A stretch of DNA of 64,000 nucleotides from CAVSIS01 sp963814875 (GTDB lineage: Bacteria; Acidobacteriota; Thermoanaerobaculia; Thermoanaerobaculales; Sulfomarinibacteraceae). The notes below the pieces were generated by a model. That model was not told the DNA's origin and did not search any database. It saw nothing but the letters and a program-made list of their open reading frames with translations. Location: positions 1 through 64,000 of the forward strand of contig CAWFFJ010000015.1 of assembly GCA_963814875.1 (NCBI GenBank). The letters run 5' to 3'. Shown one piece after another: positions 7,489-16,237 of this stretch. Position numbers and translations under genes: made by a program. Position 1 is the stretch's first letter, and each line of letters opens with the position of its first letter.

Positions 7489-10074
7489 TCAGCGCGGCAG
7501 GTCGGGGCCGGGCGGGAGCGGGTGGCGCTCGAGGATCTCCGCGACACGGGAGCGGAGGATCTCGGCGACCGCCGCCCGGCCGCAAAAGGCGGTGATGTCG
7601 CGCTCGGCCCGGCGGCCGACCTCGGCGGCGCCCTCGGGGTCGTCGACCACCCGGCGGAGCTGCTCGACCGCGTGGTCGAGGTCGGGGTCGGCCCAGGTCC
7701 CGCCGGCGTCGTAGGGACCGACAGTGTGCTCGAGGGTGATCAGCCGGTAGCCCACCGGGAAGCTGTTCGAGGGGCTCATGAAGTCGGCGTTGCCCGACCA
7801 CTGGGTCGCGACCACCGGCTTGCCCAGGCACATCGCCTCCGCCAAGGTGAGCCCGAAGCCTTCGGATCGGTGCAGCGAGGCGTAGCCGTCGCACACCGCC
7901 ATCAGGTCGATCGTCTCCTGGCGTTCGAGGTAACGGTCGAGGGTGATGACACGCGCGCCCTCAGCCTCGGCGGCAAGCGCGGCCACGCCCTGGGAGTCGC
8001 GGTCGCCGTTGATCGACTTGAGCACCAGGGCAACGTCCTCGCGCCCGGCGAAGGCGCGGCGGAAGGCGCGCACCAGCCCGCGCGGGTTCTTGCGCTCGGC
8101 GAAGCTCATGTAGTCGAAGCAGAGCAGGAACAGGAAGGCGTCCTCGGGCAGGCCGAAGCGGACCCGGTCGGCGTCCGGGCTGGCCGCGACCTCGACCGCG
8201 TGCGGCACCCTCCGCACCGGGATCGGCGCCACCGCCCCGATGACGTCGGCGCAGAAGCGGCTCGGAGTCCAGATCTCCCGGAACGGCGCGAAGGATCCCA
8301 GCCATCGGCGGGGGAAGGGGTCGAGCTCCCACGCCCAGTAACCGATCACGTAGCGCCCGTCGAGGCGGTCGACGCCGATGTGGGGCAGCATCTCTGGCAC
8401 CTGGTCGGCGTTGACCGCGAACACCGAGATCCCGTAGGGGTAGTCGTCACAGAACCGCGAGAAGCTCGCGTCGGCCATGCGCGAGGTGACGTTGAACTCG
8501 AGGTTGGTGAGCGCGTGCGGAATGCCCGCGTGCTCGAGGGCCCGGATCAGGGTGCGCACGCCCTCGCCGACCCCGCTCTCGGTTCGGATATAGCCGGCGA
8601 CGTTGACCCCGACCCGGGACAGGTCGGGCCCGCCGGGCGGCGTGGCGGGCGCGGCCGCCCCGTCGGGCTCGGGCTCCCCGGGACCGACCACGCGGCGCTT
8701 GAGGGCGATCGCGCGCTCGGCGCCGATCACCGCCTTGAGGCCGTCCTTGGCCGCCGCCCTCGCGTGGGCCATCGCCTCGCGCGCATGTGCCCTTGCAGAG
8801 GCCGCGAGCGAGGCGCCGACGCTGCGGGTGGTGCGCTCCACGGAGGCGTGGGTGACGCGGCCGCCGATGACGGCGTCGAGCCAGCGCGCCTCGAAGCCGA
8901 AGTCGGCGCGGGCGTGGGCGGCGAGCCAGCGCGCGAACTCCGCGAGGTCGGCGCCGGAAGGATCGGGGAAGGCAGCCACCAGGTCGGGCCGGAAGCGCCG
9001 CGCGGCGGCCAGCAGCCGGCTGACGTAGGGCGGCTGGGCGGGACCGTGCTCGGGCGCGTCGAGCCAGGCGAAGAAGGACCCCTCGCGCTCGGCGTCGAAG
9101 GGGTCGGCGAAGGCGGCGCGCTCCGGACCGAGGTCGAAGTAGAGCCGCCGCGCCAGGGCCGGAATCCCGACCCCGTTCGAGAAGGTCCCGAAGGCGTACA
9201 TCCAGCTCCGCTGCTCCCGCCAGCCCTCCGCCAGCACGCGCTCGCTGTAGTCGCGGAACAGGCTCCGGGCGTCGCCCAGGTCGCTCCACCGGAAACGGCT
9301 CTGGAACTTAGAGATCCGCTCTGGCGCCTCGGGGTCCAGCCCGGAGAAGTGGAAGAAGGCGAGCGGCCGGCCGTCGACCGTGGCACCCTCGGCGCCGAGC
9401 TTGACCCGGCGGCTGTGGAGGTTCCAGTAGGCGACGTCGTAGCCGGGATCGCGGTCGATGGCGACCCCGGGCCACAGGCCGGGCACCAGGTCGACCCACT
9501 TCTGGTCGACGAACAGCCCATCCTCGAGACGGACCACGCAGCGCTCGGTGATACGGTCGCCCCACCAGCGCAGGAACTCCCGGCCGACCGGCTCGTCGGC
9601 GACCCCGAGGAAACCGAGGTTGTAAGCCCCAGAACGCAGGATGGTGAGTTCGTCGGGCAAGCCGGGGGTGTCGATCGGCGCGGTCAGATGGGGCAGCAGG
9701 ACGATGGCGTCGTCCGCCAGGCGGTCGAACAGCGGCGTCAGTGGAGCGAAGACCTGGATGTCCGGGTCGAGGTAGAGCAGCCGACGCACGCCATGAACGT
9801 CCATCAGGTGCTCGAGGAAGAACGGCTTGACCGCAGTGTTGGCCTCGAGAATCGTGTACTTGAAGAGGAACGAGGGCAGGTCCGGGATCGCCAGCCGCTC
9901 GACCTCGACCAGCTCGAAGGGCTCGTCCGCGGGGTCGAAGGCGCCGCCCACGCGGTCGACGAGGAGCACGAAAAAGCGCGCGCCGGGGTTGTGCTCGGCG
10001 AAGGAGCGCGCGAGCACGCGGGCGAAGGACAGGTAGTTCTTGGAGACGATGGTACAGGCTGCGAAGTCGCTCAT
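7489..10074 (-). CDS. Two-domain glycosyltransferase (GT-A-like plus GT4)
   Basis: An 861-residue fusion. Residues 1-280 resemble a GT-A nucleotide-sugar transferase: TIVSKNYLSFARVLARSF, then YLDPDIQVF holding the DxD-type metal site, and a FHFSGLDP motif. A linker of about 200 residues follows. Residues ~490-861 form a GT4-type GT-B domain, with VAGYIRTESGVGEG near its start, an APFREIWTPSRF strand, a donor-site loop around SFAERKNPRG, and EGFGLTLAEAM as the E-x7-E donor motif. It probably adds two sugars in sequence or makes a repeating disaccharide. It lies 39 bases after the GT4 gene at 10114 and is likely the last gene of that operon. Confidence 0.85.
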   Translation of the reverse strand: MSDFAACTIVSKNYLSFARVLARSFAEHNPGARFFVLLVDRVGGAFDPADEPFELVEVERLAIPDLPSFLFKYTILEANTAVKPFFLEHLMDVHGVRRLLYLDPDIQVFAPLTPLFDRLADDAIVLLPHLTAPIDTPGLPDELTILRSGAYNLGFLGVADEPVGREFLRWWGDRITERCVVRLEDGLFVDQKWVDLVPGLWPGVAIDRDPGYDVAYWNLHSRRVKLGAEGATVDGRPLAFFHFSGLDPEAPERISKFQSRFRWSDLGDARSLFRDYSERVLAEGWREQRSWMYAFGTFSNGVGIPALARRLYFDLGPERAAFADPFDAEREGSFFAWLDAPEHGPAQPPYVSRLLAAARRFRPDLVAAFPDPSGADLAEFARWLAAHARADFGFEARWLDAVIGGRVTHASVERTTRSVGASLAASARAHAREAMAHARAAAKDGLKAVIGAERAIALKRRVVGPGEPEPDGAAAPATPPGGPDLSRVGVNVAGYIRTESGVGEGVRTLIRALEHAGIPHALTNLEFNVTSRMADASFSRFCDDYPYGISVFAVNADQVPEMLPHIGVDRLDGRYVIGYWAWELDPFPRRWLGSFAPFREIWTPSRFCADVIGAVAPIPVRRVPHAVEVAASPDADRVRFGLPEDAFLFLLCFDYMSFAERKNPRGLVRAFRRAFAGREDVALVLKSINGDRDSQGVAALAAEAEGARVITLDRYLERQETIDLMAVCDGYASLHRSEGFGLTLAEAMCLGKPVVATQWSGNADFMSPSNSFPVGYRLITLEHTVGPYDAGGTWADPDLDHAVEQLRRVVDDPEGAAEVGRRAERDITAFCGRAAVAEILRSRVAEILERHPLPPGPDLPR

Positions 10075-10113
10075 TTCACTCCCCGGGAGAAGCGCGCCGA
10101 CCGCGCGCCGGCG

Positions 10114-11232
10114 CTACGATACCGCGATTCGTCGCAGCAGGCCCAGCGTCTCCTCCGCCGTGCGTCGCCATGAGAACGCGTGCGCCCGCTCGAGCCCCCG
10201 CCGGGCGAGCTCGCTCCGCCGGCCTTGGTCGCCGAGCAGGCGGGCGAGGGCGACGCTGAGCGCCGCAGTGTCGCCGGGATCGACCAGCTCGGCCGCGTCG
10301 CCGGCAACCTCCGGCAGCGAGGTCACGTTCGAGGTCACCACCGCCGTTCCGCACGACATCGCCTCGAGCACCGGAAAGCCGAAGCCCTCCGCGAACGACG
10401 GGTAGGCGAAGGCACGCGCAGCGCCGTAGAGATCGACCAGGTCGGCGAGCTCGACCGCACCGGCGAACACCACCCGGCAGCTGCGGGCGAGCTCGGCGAG
10501 GCGGGCGTGGATGGCGTCGTTGAGCCAGCCCGCGGCGCCGACCACGACCAGGGCGTGGCCGTCACGCAGGCCCGCCGGGAGCGCCGCAAAGGCCTCGAGC
10601 AGCCCCGCGAGATTCTTGCGCGGCTCGATCGAGCCCACGGTCAGGAGGTAGGGCCGGTCGATGCCGAGCCGGTCGAGCGCCGGCGGCCGCCGACCGGGCA
10701 CGTCCGGCGGCCGAAAGGCGGGATCCGCGGCCGAGTGGATGACGGTGATCCGTCCGGGATCGACGGCGAGCCAGCGTGCGGTCTCGTCGCGGGTGGCCGC
10801 CGACACCGCGAGCAGGTGGCCGCCGGCGGCGAGCGCAGCGGCGGTCTCGGTGAGCACCTCAACGCGGTTGCCGAGGGTGTGGTAGCTCGGGTGGGAGACG
10901 AAGGTCACGTCGTGGACGGTGAAGACGAGCGGGCCCCGCCATCCGGGCGGCGCCTTGAAGGCGGGCGAAAAAAAGACGTCGACCTCTCCCGAACCCGGCC
11001 CCCGTCCGTCGACCACCGTCGCACGCGCCTCGGCGCCGCGCAGCACCTCGGCGAGACGGCCGCGGTTGATCGCGGGTGCGCGCAGATCATACAGGTGGAA
11101 GTCGACCTCGGGCGCCGCCTCGAGCATGGCGGCGACGAGCAGCCGCGAGTAGTTGCCAATGCCGTCGGGCACTCCGACGGCCTTCGACAGGTCGATGCCG
11201 ACACCCAGCGAGCGCTCCATCATGGATCTCAC
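10114..11232 (-). CDS. GT4 glycosyltransferase
   Basis: A 372-residue retaining transferase of the GT-B fold. The N-terminal GIDLSKAVGVPDGIGNYSRL is the acceptor-side loop. The C-terminal half has VGSIEPRKNLAGLLEAF and the donor-binding EGFGFPVLEAM. GTG 11232 overlaps the previous stop as GTGA, matching the other junctions of this operon. ATG 11223 and 11220 are possible later starts. It is the fourth gene of a minus-strand operon beginning at 13455. The sugar is unknown. Confidence 0.88.
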   Translation of the reverse strand: MRSMMERSLGVGIDLSKAVGVPDGIGNYSRLLVAAMLEAAPEVDFHLYDLRAPAINRGRLAEVLRGAEARATVVDGRGPGSGEVDVFFSPAFKAPPGWRGPLVFTVHDVTFVSHPSYHTLGNRVEVLTETAAALAAGGHLLAVSAATRDETARWLAVDPGRITVIHSAADPAFRPPDVPGRRPPALDRLGIDRPYLLTVGSIEPRKNLAGLLEAFAALPAGLRDGHALVVVGAAGWLNDAIHARLAELARSCRVVFAGAVELADLVDLYGAARAFAYPSFAEGFGFPVLEAMSCGTAVVTSNVTSLPEVAGDAAELVDPGDTAALSVALARLLGDQGRRSELARRGLERAHAFSWRRTAEETLGLLRRIAVS

Positions 11233-11498
11233 TCGTCCTCGCGCCCGACCGAGGGCGCGAGGTCGCGGGCGAGCTCATCGAGGTGGGCGAGGAGCGCATC
11301 GACGGTCGCACCCGGCAGCGTGCCGCGCCAGCCGGCGATGCGCACCGCCAGGCGCGCGCGTTCGACCCGGAGCAGGCGCCGCAGCCGCAGCCCAGGGCCG
11401 GAGCCCGGCCGCAACAGCTGGCGCCGGGCGCGGAGCCCCCCGGCCACGAGCACAACCCCGGCGGCGATCACGAACAGCAGGGCCACCGTTGCACTCAC
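11229..11498 (-). CDS. Small membrane protein in GT operon
   Basis: An 89-residue protein with one N-terminal membrane helix (VALLFVIAAGVVLVAGGL) followed by an Arg-rich, probably cytoplasmic, helical tail. GTG 11498 is chosen because it overlaps the stop of the GT2 gene as GTGA, and its own stop overlaps the next start the same way. It is not recognised. Its place between two glycosyltransferase genes suggests a scaffold or membrane anchor for the polysaccharide machinery, which is an inference. Confidence 0.6.
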   Translation of the reverse strand: MSATVALLFVIAAGVVLVAGGLRARRQLLRPGSGPGLRLRRLLRVERARLAVRIAGWRGTLPGATVDALLAHLDELARDLAPSVGREDE

Positions 11499-12343
11499 CG
11501 ATCCTTCTCCGCGTTCTCGCCGATCGTCACGAGCCACTCGGCGACCGGCCCGGCCGGATACCGGCGTCGAAGATGTACGCGCAGCAGGCGCGCCTCCCAG
11601 GTCGGTCGATGGCGGCGATAGTACGCGAGCTGCGAGCGGCGGTAGAGGAGCTCGGTACCCTCCGGGGGTGTCGAGCCGCCGCGGACGTGGGCGACGCTCG
11701 CCGCGGGCTCGCGTACCGCCCGCCACCCCGCCCGACGCAGGCGCAGACCGAGGTCGGCGTCCTCGAAGTAGAGCACGAAGCGCTCGTCGAACCCGCCCAC
11801 AGCCTCGAACGCGCGCCGCCGCACCAGTTGGCACGCGCCGGTGTACCAGCCGGGACCGAGCACGGCGCGCGCCGCCGCTTCGGCGATCCGCCCGGCCGCC
11901 GGCCTACCTTCGAGGCGGTTGAGCAGCTTCTGCGCCGCTTCGCCGAACACCCCGCGATCCGGGGCCCAACCGAGCTGCGGCCTCCCGTCGGGATACTCGA
12001 GGCGCGGCGCCACCACCGCCAGGCGGCGATCGCCTTCGAGCCGCGCCGCGAGCCGCTCGAGGGCGTCGTCGAGCAGCCAGGCGTCCGGGTTGAGGAGCAG
12101 CAGCGCGTCGCCGCGGGCGTAGGCGGCAGCGCGGTTGGCGGCGGCGGCAAAGCCGACGTTGGTGGTCAGGCGGACCAGACGCGCGAACGGGAACCCGGTC
12201 TCCACCAGCTCCGGCGAGCCGTCGCCGGAGGCGGTGTCGACCACGATCGCCTCGAGGTCGTCGCCGCCGAGAGGTCCCAGGCTCGCTAGGCAGCGCGCGA
12301 GGGTCGCCGCCGAGTCGTGGCTCACGACCAGCGCCGAGATCAT
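11495..12343 (-). CDS. GT2 glycosyltransferase (rhamnosyltransferase-like)
   Basis: A 282-residue inverting GT-A transferase of the WcaE/rhamnosyl type. ALVVSHDSAATLARCLASL opens the nucleotide-binding fold. The metal-binding region is LLLLNPDAWL and the acceptor/catalytic block is YFEDADLGLRLRRAGW. ATG 12343 overlaps the upstream stop as ATGA, so its translation is probably coupled. It is the second gene of the operon. Confidence 0.9.
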   Translation of the reverse strand: MISALVVSHDSAATLARCLASLGPLGGDDLEAIVVDTASGDGSPELVETGFPFARLVRLTTNVGFAAAANRAAAYARGDALLLLNPDAWLLDDALERLAARLEGDRRLAVVAPRLEYPDGRPQLGWAPDRGVFGEAAQKLLNRLEGRPAAGRIAEAAARAVLGPGWYTGACQLVRRRAFEAVGGFDERFVLYFEDADLGLRLRRAGWRAVREPAASVAHVRGGSTPPEGTELLYRRSQLAYYRRHRPTWEARLLRVHLRRRYPAGPVAEWLVTIGENAEKDR

Positions 12344-13455
12344 TGCGCCGCCTCCCCGAGCTCGGCGACGAGGCGGCGGGCGACCGTGTTCGGGGCGAGC
12401 GAAGCGAATCGGGCGCAGGCCTCGGCGGCGAGGGCCTCCGGGTCTGGCCGTTCGGCCACCGCCCGCCGTGCGGCGGCGACCACCGCTTCCGGCTCGAGCG
12501 CGGCGGCCAGCCACGGGGAGTCGGGCCACAGCCCGTCGAGGGCCAGCCCCGGTGCAGTGACGGCAGGGGTGCCGCAGGCGAGCGACTCCAGAGGCGGGAT
12601 GCCGAAGCCCTCGTAGCTGGACAGGTACAGCGAGGCCTCGGCGTGGCGATAGAGCGTCGGCAAGGCGGTCTCGGGCACCCAGCCCGGGCGGATCACCGCC
12701 TCGGCGAGTCCGGTCTCGGCGAGTCGGCGCTCGAGACGTCCGGGATCGGCGAGCCGGTTGGCGCCGGCGAGGACCAGGGCGAGGTCGGGCCGCTCGCCGC
12801 GAAGGGTGGCGAGCACCGCCAGCATGAGGTCGAGCCCGCGCCGCTCGAGCAGGCTGCCGAGGAAGAGCAGGTAGGGGGTCCGCACCCCAAGCCCGGCGAG
12901 AGCGTCGGGCCGCGAGGCGCGCGCGGCGGCGCGCCACCGGCCGGCGTCGAGGGGGACCGGCACCACCGCCACGCGGGCCGGCGCCACGCGATAGGCGGCC
13001 GTGACCTCGGCCGCGATCCCGGGCGAGACCACCAGCACCCGGGCCGCGCGGCGTGCCGCTGACCGCGCGAGCAGCCGCCGGCGCCAGCGCTCGCGCCATC
13101 GGAACTCCCCGGGCTGGTGCTCGTAGGCCAGATCATGGAGGGTCACGACCCCGGGCGCGGGAAGACGTGGCGGCAGGCTGTAGGCGGGCGCGAACACAAC
13201 GTCGGGTCGGTCGGCGGCGAGCCGCGGCGGCAGCTCGAGCAGCTCCCACAAAGTGGCCCGACGCCGCGAGCGGTGGAAGCACGGCGTCACCTGAGGATCG
13301 GTCCACAGCGGGTGGTCGAAGGGCTCTCCCGGCAGGTGGAGGTGCCACTGCCAATCGAGCTCGAGGGCGCACACGCCGGCGAGGAGATCCTCGAGGTAGC
13401 GTCCCACGCCGGTGCGCGGGGGCGCGAGCTCGGCCGCCACCACGGCGATCCTCAC
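12340..13455 (-). CDS. GT4 glycosyltransferase
   Basis: A 371-residue GT-B retaining transferase and first gene of the minus-strand operon. The N-terminus AELAPPRTGVGRYLEDLL is typical. The central VVTLHDLAYEHQP and C-terminal FLGSLLERRGLDLML are family blocks, and EGFGIPPLESL is the donor E-x7-E motif. It starts at GTG 13455 with CGGAGG about 8 bases upstream. The divergent GT4 at 13516 begins 60 bases away, so promoters for both lie in that short gap. Confidence 0.9.
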   Translation of the reverse strand: MRIAVVAAELAPPRTGVGRYLEDLLAGVCALELDWQWHLHLPGEPFDHPLWTDPQVTPCFHRSRRRATLWELLELPPRLAADRPDVVFAPAYSLPPRLPAPGVVTLHDLAYEHQPGEFRWRERWRRRLLARSAARRAARVLVVSPGIAAEVTAAYRVAPARVAVVPVPLDAGRWRAAARASRPDALAGLGVRTPYLLFLGSLLERRGLDLMLAVLATLRGERPDLALVLAGANRLADPGRLERRLAETGLAEAVIRPGWVPETALPTLYRHAEASLYLSSYEGFGIPPLESLACGTPAVTAPGLALDGLWPDSPWLAAALEPEAVVAAARRAVAERPDPEALAAEACARFASLAPNTVARRLVAELGEAAQ

Positions 13456-13515
13456 CGGCGGCCTCCGGCGTCACAGCGGTCCGTACCGCCCCCTGAGCTA
13501 CTATGTGAGCCGCAC

Positions 13516-14817
13516 ATGGGAGGGTCAGTGTACGTCACGGCGCGCTTCCTCACGGCGCTGCTGCGCGACCTCGCCGGGACCGTGCGCTCGCGCTGGCGGC
13601 GCTTTCACCGCCGGGTCGTCCTCGGGGAGGAGGTCGCGTCGGTCGCGGTCGACGTGTTCCCCTTCTTCTACCCCTTGACCGGAGTCGGCTGGTACGAGTG
13701 GCACCTGCTCGGCGAGCTCGACCGGCGCGACGATGGGCTCGAGTACCAGCTCTACGGCTACACCTTCCTCGACACCGGGGAGCACCTCCCGGTCGTGATT
13801 CCGGGCCGCGAGCGCATGCGCCTGAGGACCCACCACATGCCCCCGTGGCCCACGTGGGTACGGATCCCTGCTCTGCGCCTCCTGCGGGCGTGGGTCGAGC
13901 CCCTGCTGCGCACCCTGGAGGGCAACGCCGTCCTGTGGGCACCCAACTTCTTCGCCCACCGCACCCAGCTCCCCCATGCCAGAGCCTTGGTCGCGACCGT
14001 CCACGATCTCGCCTTCCACCTCATGCCCGAGACTGTGCGGCCCTCGACCCTTGCAGAGCTGCGCGAGAACCTGCCCGAGACGCTGTTCCACGCCGAGCGC
14101 CTGATCGCGGTCTCCGACGCGACCCGGCGCGACCTCGTCGAGCACCTCGGCGTGCTGCCGCGCCGGATCTTCACCGTGCACGAAGGGCTCGACCCGGAGC
14201 TCGTGAGCAACGACGACGACGAACCCCGCCCCGACGACCTTCCCGCGCGCTTCCTGCTCTTCGTCTCGACGCTGGAGCCGCGCAAGAACGTGCGCGGCGT
14301 GCTCGAGGCGTTCGAGCTCGCGGCGGTGTGGGGTTACTCCGGCGATCTCGTCCTGGTCGGCGGTTGGGGCTGGCACACTGAAGCGATCCGCACCGCCCTC
14401 GCCGGCTCCCCGATGGCGGACAGGATCGTCCACCTCGACTACGTCGAGCGCGAGCGTCTGCCCGGGATCTACCGCCACGCCGATGCGCTCCTGTTCCCGT
14501 CGTGGCTGGAGGGCTTCGGCCTGCCGATCCTCGAGGCGATGGCGTGCGGCACCCCGGTGATCACGTCGGGGCGCTCGTCGATGCCCGAGGTCGCCGGCCC
14601 AGCGGCGGTCTACGTCGACCCCGACAGCCCTCACGGCATCGCCTCGGCCATTGTCTCCCTGCTCTCCGACCCCGAGCACCGCGCCAGGCTCGTCGCCCGG
14701 GGCCGGGAGCGGGCGGCCCGGTTCACGTGGAGCGACGCCGCGGGCGCCACCGCCGAGGTCCTGCGCCGCGCGGCGGGCCTCCCCGCTCGTGGCGCCGACG
14801 AGTACCGCGCCACCTGA
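13516..14817 (+). CDS. GT4 glycosyltransferase
   Basis: A 433-residue GT-B transferase lying alone on the plus strand between two minus-strand operons. After a basic N-terminal helix (LRDLAGTVRSRWRRFHRR) come FFYPLTGVGWYEW, ATVHDLAFHLMPE, VSTLEPRKNVRGVLEAF and EGFGLPILEAM, the donor-site signature. ATG 13516 is preferred: TACTAT at 13499-13504 lies 11 bases upstream. GTG 13528 is an alternative but sits only 3 bases after a GGGAGGG. It converges on the WcaJ-like gene with an 11-base gap. Confidence 0.87.
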   Translation: MGGSVYVTARFLTALLRDLAGTVRSRWRRFHRRVVLGEEVASVAVDVFPFFYPLTGVGWYEWHLLGELDRRDDGLEYQLYGYTFLDTGEHLPVVIPGRERMRLRTHHMPPWPTWVRIPALRLLRAWVEPLLRTLEGNAVLWAPNFFAHRTQLPHARALVATVHDLAFHLMPETVRPSTLAELRENLPETLFHAERLIAVSDATRRDLVEHLGVLPRRIFTVHEGLDPELVSNDDDEPRPDDLPARFLLFVSTLEPRKNVRGVLEAFELAAVWGYSGDLVLVGGWGWHTEAIRTALAGSPMADRIVHLDYVERERLPGIYRHADALLFPSWLEGFGLPILEAMACGTPVITSGRSSMPEVAGPAAVYVDPDSPHGIASAIVSLLSDPEHRARLVARGRERAARFTWSDAAGATAEVLRRAAGLPARGADEYRAT

Positions 14818-14827
14818 CGGAAGCTCA

Positions 14828-16237
14828 TCACGCGGTCGCGGAGCGGTGGTCTCGCCAGGCAACGCGCAACGTCATCCACAGGATCTTGAGGTCGAGCGCG
14901 AGGCTCCAGTTCTCGATGTAGTAGAGGTCGTGGGCGACGCGCTGCCGGATCGATGTGTCCCCGCGCAGTCCGTTGACCTGCGCCCAGCCGGTGACCCCCG
15001 ACCGGACCCGGTGCCGGGCCATGTACTCCGGGTAACGCGAGCGGAAGCGCTCGACGAACTCGGGCCGCTCGGGCCGCGGTCCGACCAGCGACATGTCGCC
15101 CTTGAGGATGTTGAGCAGCTGCGGCAGCTCGTCGAGGTTGGTGCGGCGCAGGAACGCGCCGATCCTGGTCACCCGGGGGTCGCGGTTGCGCGACCAGTGC
15201 GGCTGGCCGTCGGCCTCGGCGTCGGGCCGCATCGAGCGGAACTTGTAGAGAGTGAAGGAGCGCCCGTCCAGGCCCATGCGCTGCTGGGTATAGAGCACTC
15301 GGCCGCCGTCCTCGCGCCGGATCAGCCACGCGATGAGCGGCAACAGCGGCGCGGTGACGAGCACGACCAGCACCGCGCCGACAATGTCACAGGCGCGCTT
15401 GACGAGCTGGTTCCAGCCCTGGAGCGGAATCTGCGTCAGGTTGATCACCGGCAGGCCGTCGAGGTCCTCGATCCCGGCCCGCAGGGCGTAGTACTGGAGC
15501 AGGTCAGGAACCACCTTGACCTCGACCAGGAGCTGGCCGGCGCGGCGCAGGAGCTGCACGGTGCGGTGGTGCGCGGCGAGCGGCAGGGCGAGTACGACTT
15601 GATCGACCTGTTGGGCCTCCACGACCTGCTCGAGGTCGTGGGTGGTGCCGAGCACCGGCACGCCGGCGAAGCGGCCGCCCTGCTTGCCGGGGTCGTCGTC
15701 GAGGAAGCCGACCACCCGGAATCCGTACTCACGGTGTGCAGAGAGACGCTCGACCACCTCGCGCCCGAGCTCGCCCGCTCCGACCAGGAGCACTCGCTGG
15801 AGGTTGCCGCCCGAGCGCCGGATGCGCGCCAGCATCGCGGCGATCGCCCACCGGGTCAGGACGACCAGCAGCACGTCGACCGCGGCGAACATGGCGAGCA
15901 CGAGCCGGGAGTAGGAGAACTCGCGGTAGAAGGTGAGACCGGCGGTGAGCAGCACGGTGGCGAGGGCGACCCCGACCAGGACGCGGACCAGCTCGTCGGG
16001 ACGCGAGCGCACTCGCCGGCGCTGGTAGAGGCCCTGGAAGTAAAACACCACCGGCCACAGCACCACCGCCACCGGAACGAGGTGCAGGTACGGCTCCAGC
16101 GGAGGTACGCCCTTGGTCACCTCCATCACCTCGACCTCGAAACGCAGCCAGTAGGCGAACGGCATCGCCAGTGCGGTGGCGACGACATCGCCGAAGAGCA
16201 GCAGCGCGGTTTGGATCTGGCGTCGGCGCTGGATCAT
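14828..16237 (-). CDS. Undecaprenyl-phosphate sugar phosphotransferase (WcaJ-like)
   Basis: A 469-residue initiating enzyme that moves a hexose-1-phosphate, usually glucose or galactose, onto undecaprenyl phosphate. The N-terminal half has four membrane helices and a Rossmann-like domain (VLLVGAGELGREVVERL). The C-terminal catalytic half has the fifth helix, then YTQQRMGLDGRSFTLYKFRSM, RRTNLDELPQLLNILKGDMS, VGPRPE and SGVTGWAQVNGLRG. This is a full-length PssY/WcaJ type. ATG 16237 overlaps the upstream GT4 stop as ATGA. A second, distinct priming enzyme lies at 26583. Confidence 0.92.
   Translation of the reverse strand: MIQRRRQIQTALLLFGDVVATALAMPFAYWLRFEVEVMEVTKGVPPLEPYLHLVPVAVVLWPVVFYFQGLYQRRRVRSRPDELVRVLVGVALATVLLTAGLTFYREFSYSRLVLAMFAAVDVLLVVLTRWAIAAMLARIRRSGGNLQRVLLVGAGELGREVVERLSAHREYGFRVVGFLDDDPGKQGGRFAGVPVLGTTHDLEQVVEAQQVDQVVLALPLAAHHRTVQLLRRAGQLLVEVKVVPDLLQYYALRAGIEDLDGLPVINLTQIPLQGWNQLVKRACDIVGAVLVVLVTAPLLPLIAWLIRREDGGRVLYTQQRMGLDGRSFTLYKFRSMRPDAEADGQPHWSRNRDPRVTRIGAFLRRTNLDELPQLLNILKGDMSLVGPRPERPEFVERFRSRYPEYMARHRVRSGVTGWAQVNGLRGDTSIRQRVAHDLYYIENWSLALDLKILWMTLRVAWRDHRSATA

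Noticed and set aside
7477..10173. Very long open frame on the plus strand opposite the two-domain glycosyltransferase
   Set aside because: It is an antisense shadow caused by high GC; the product is Arg/Gly/Glu-rich with no family motif, while the minus strand has clear glycosyltransferase motifs.
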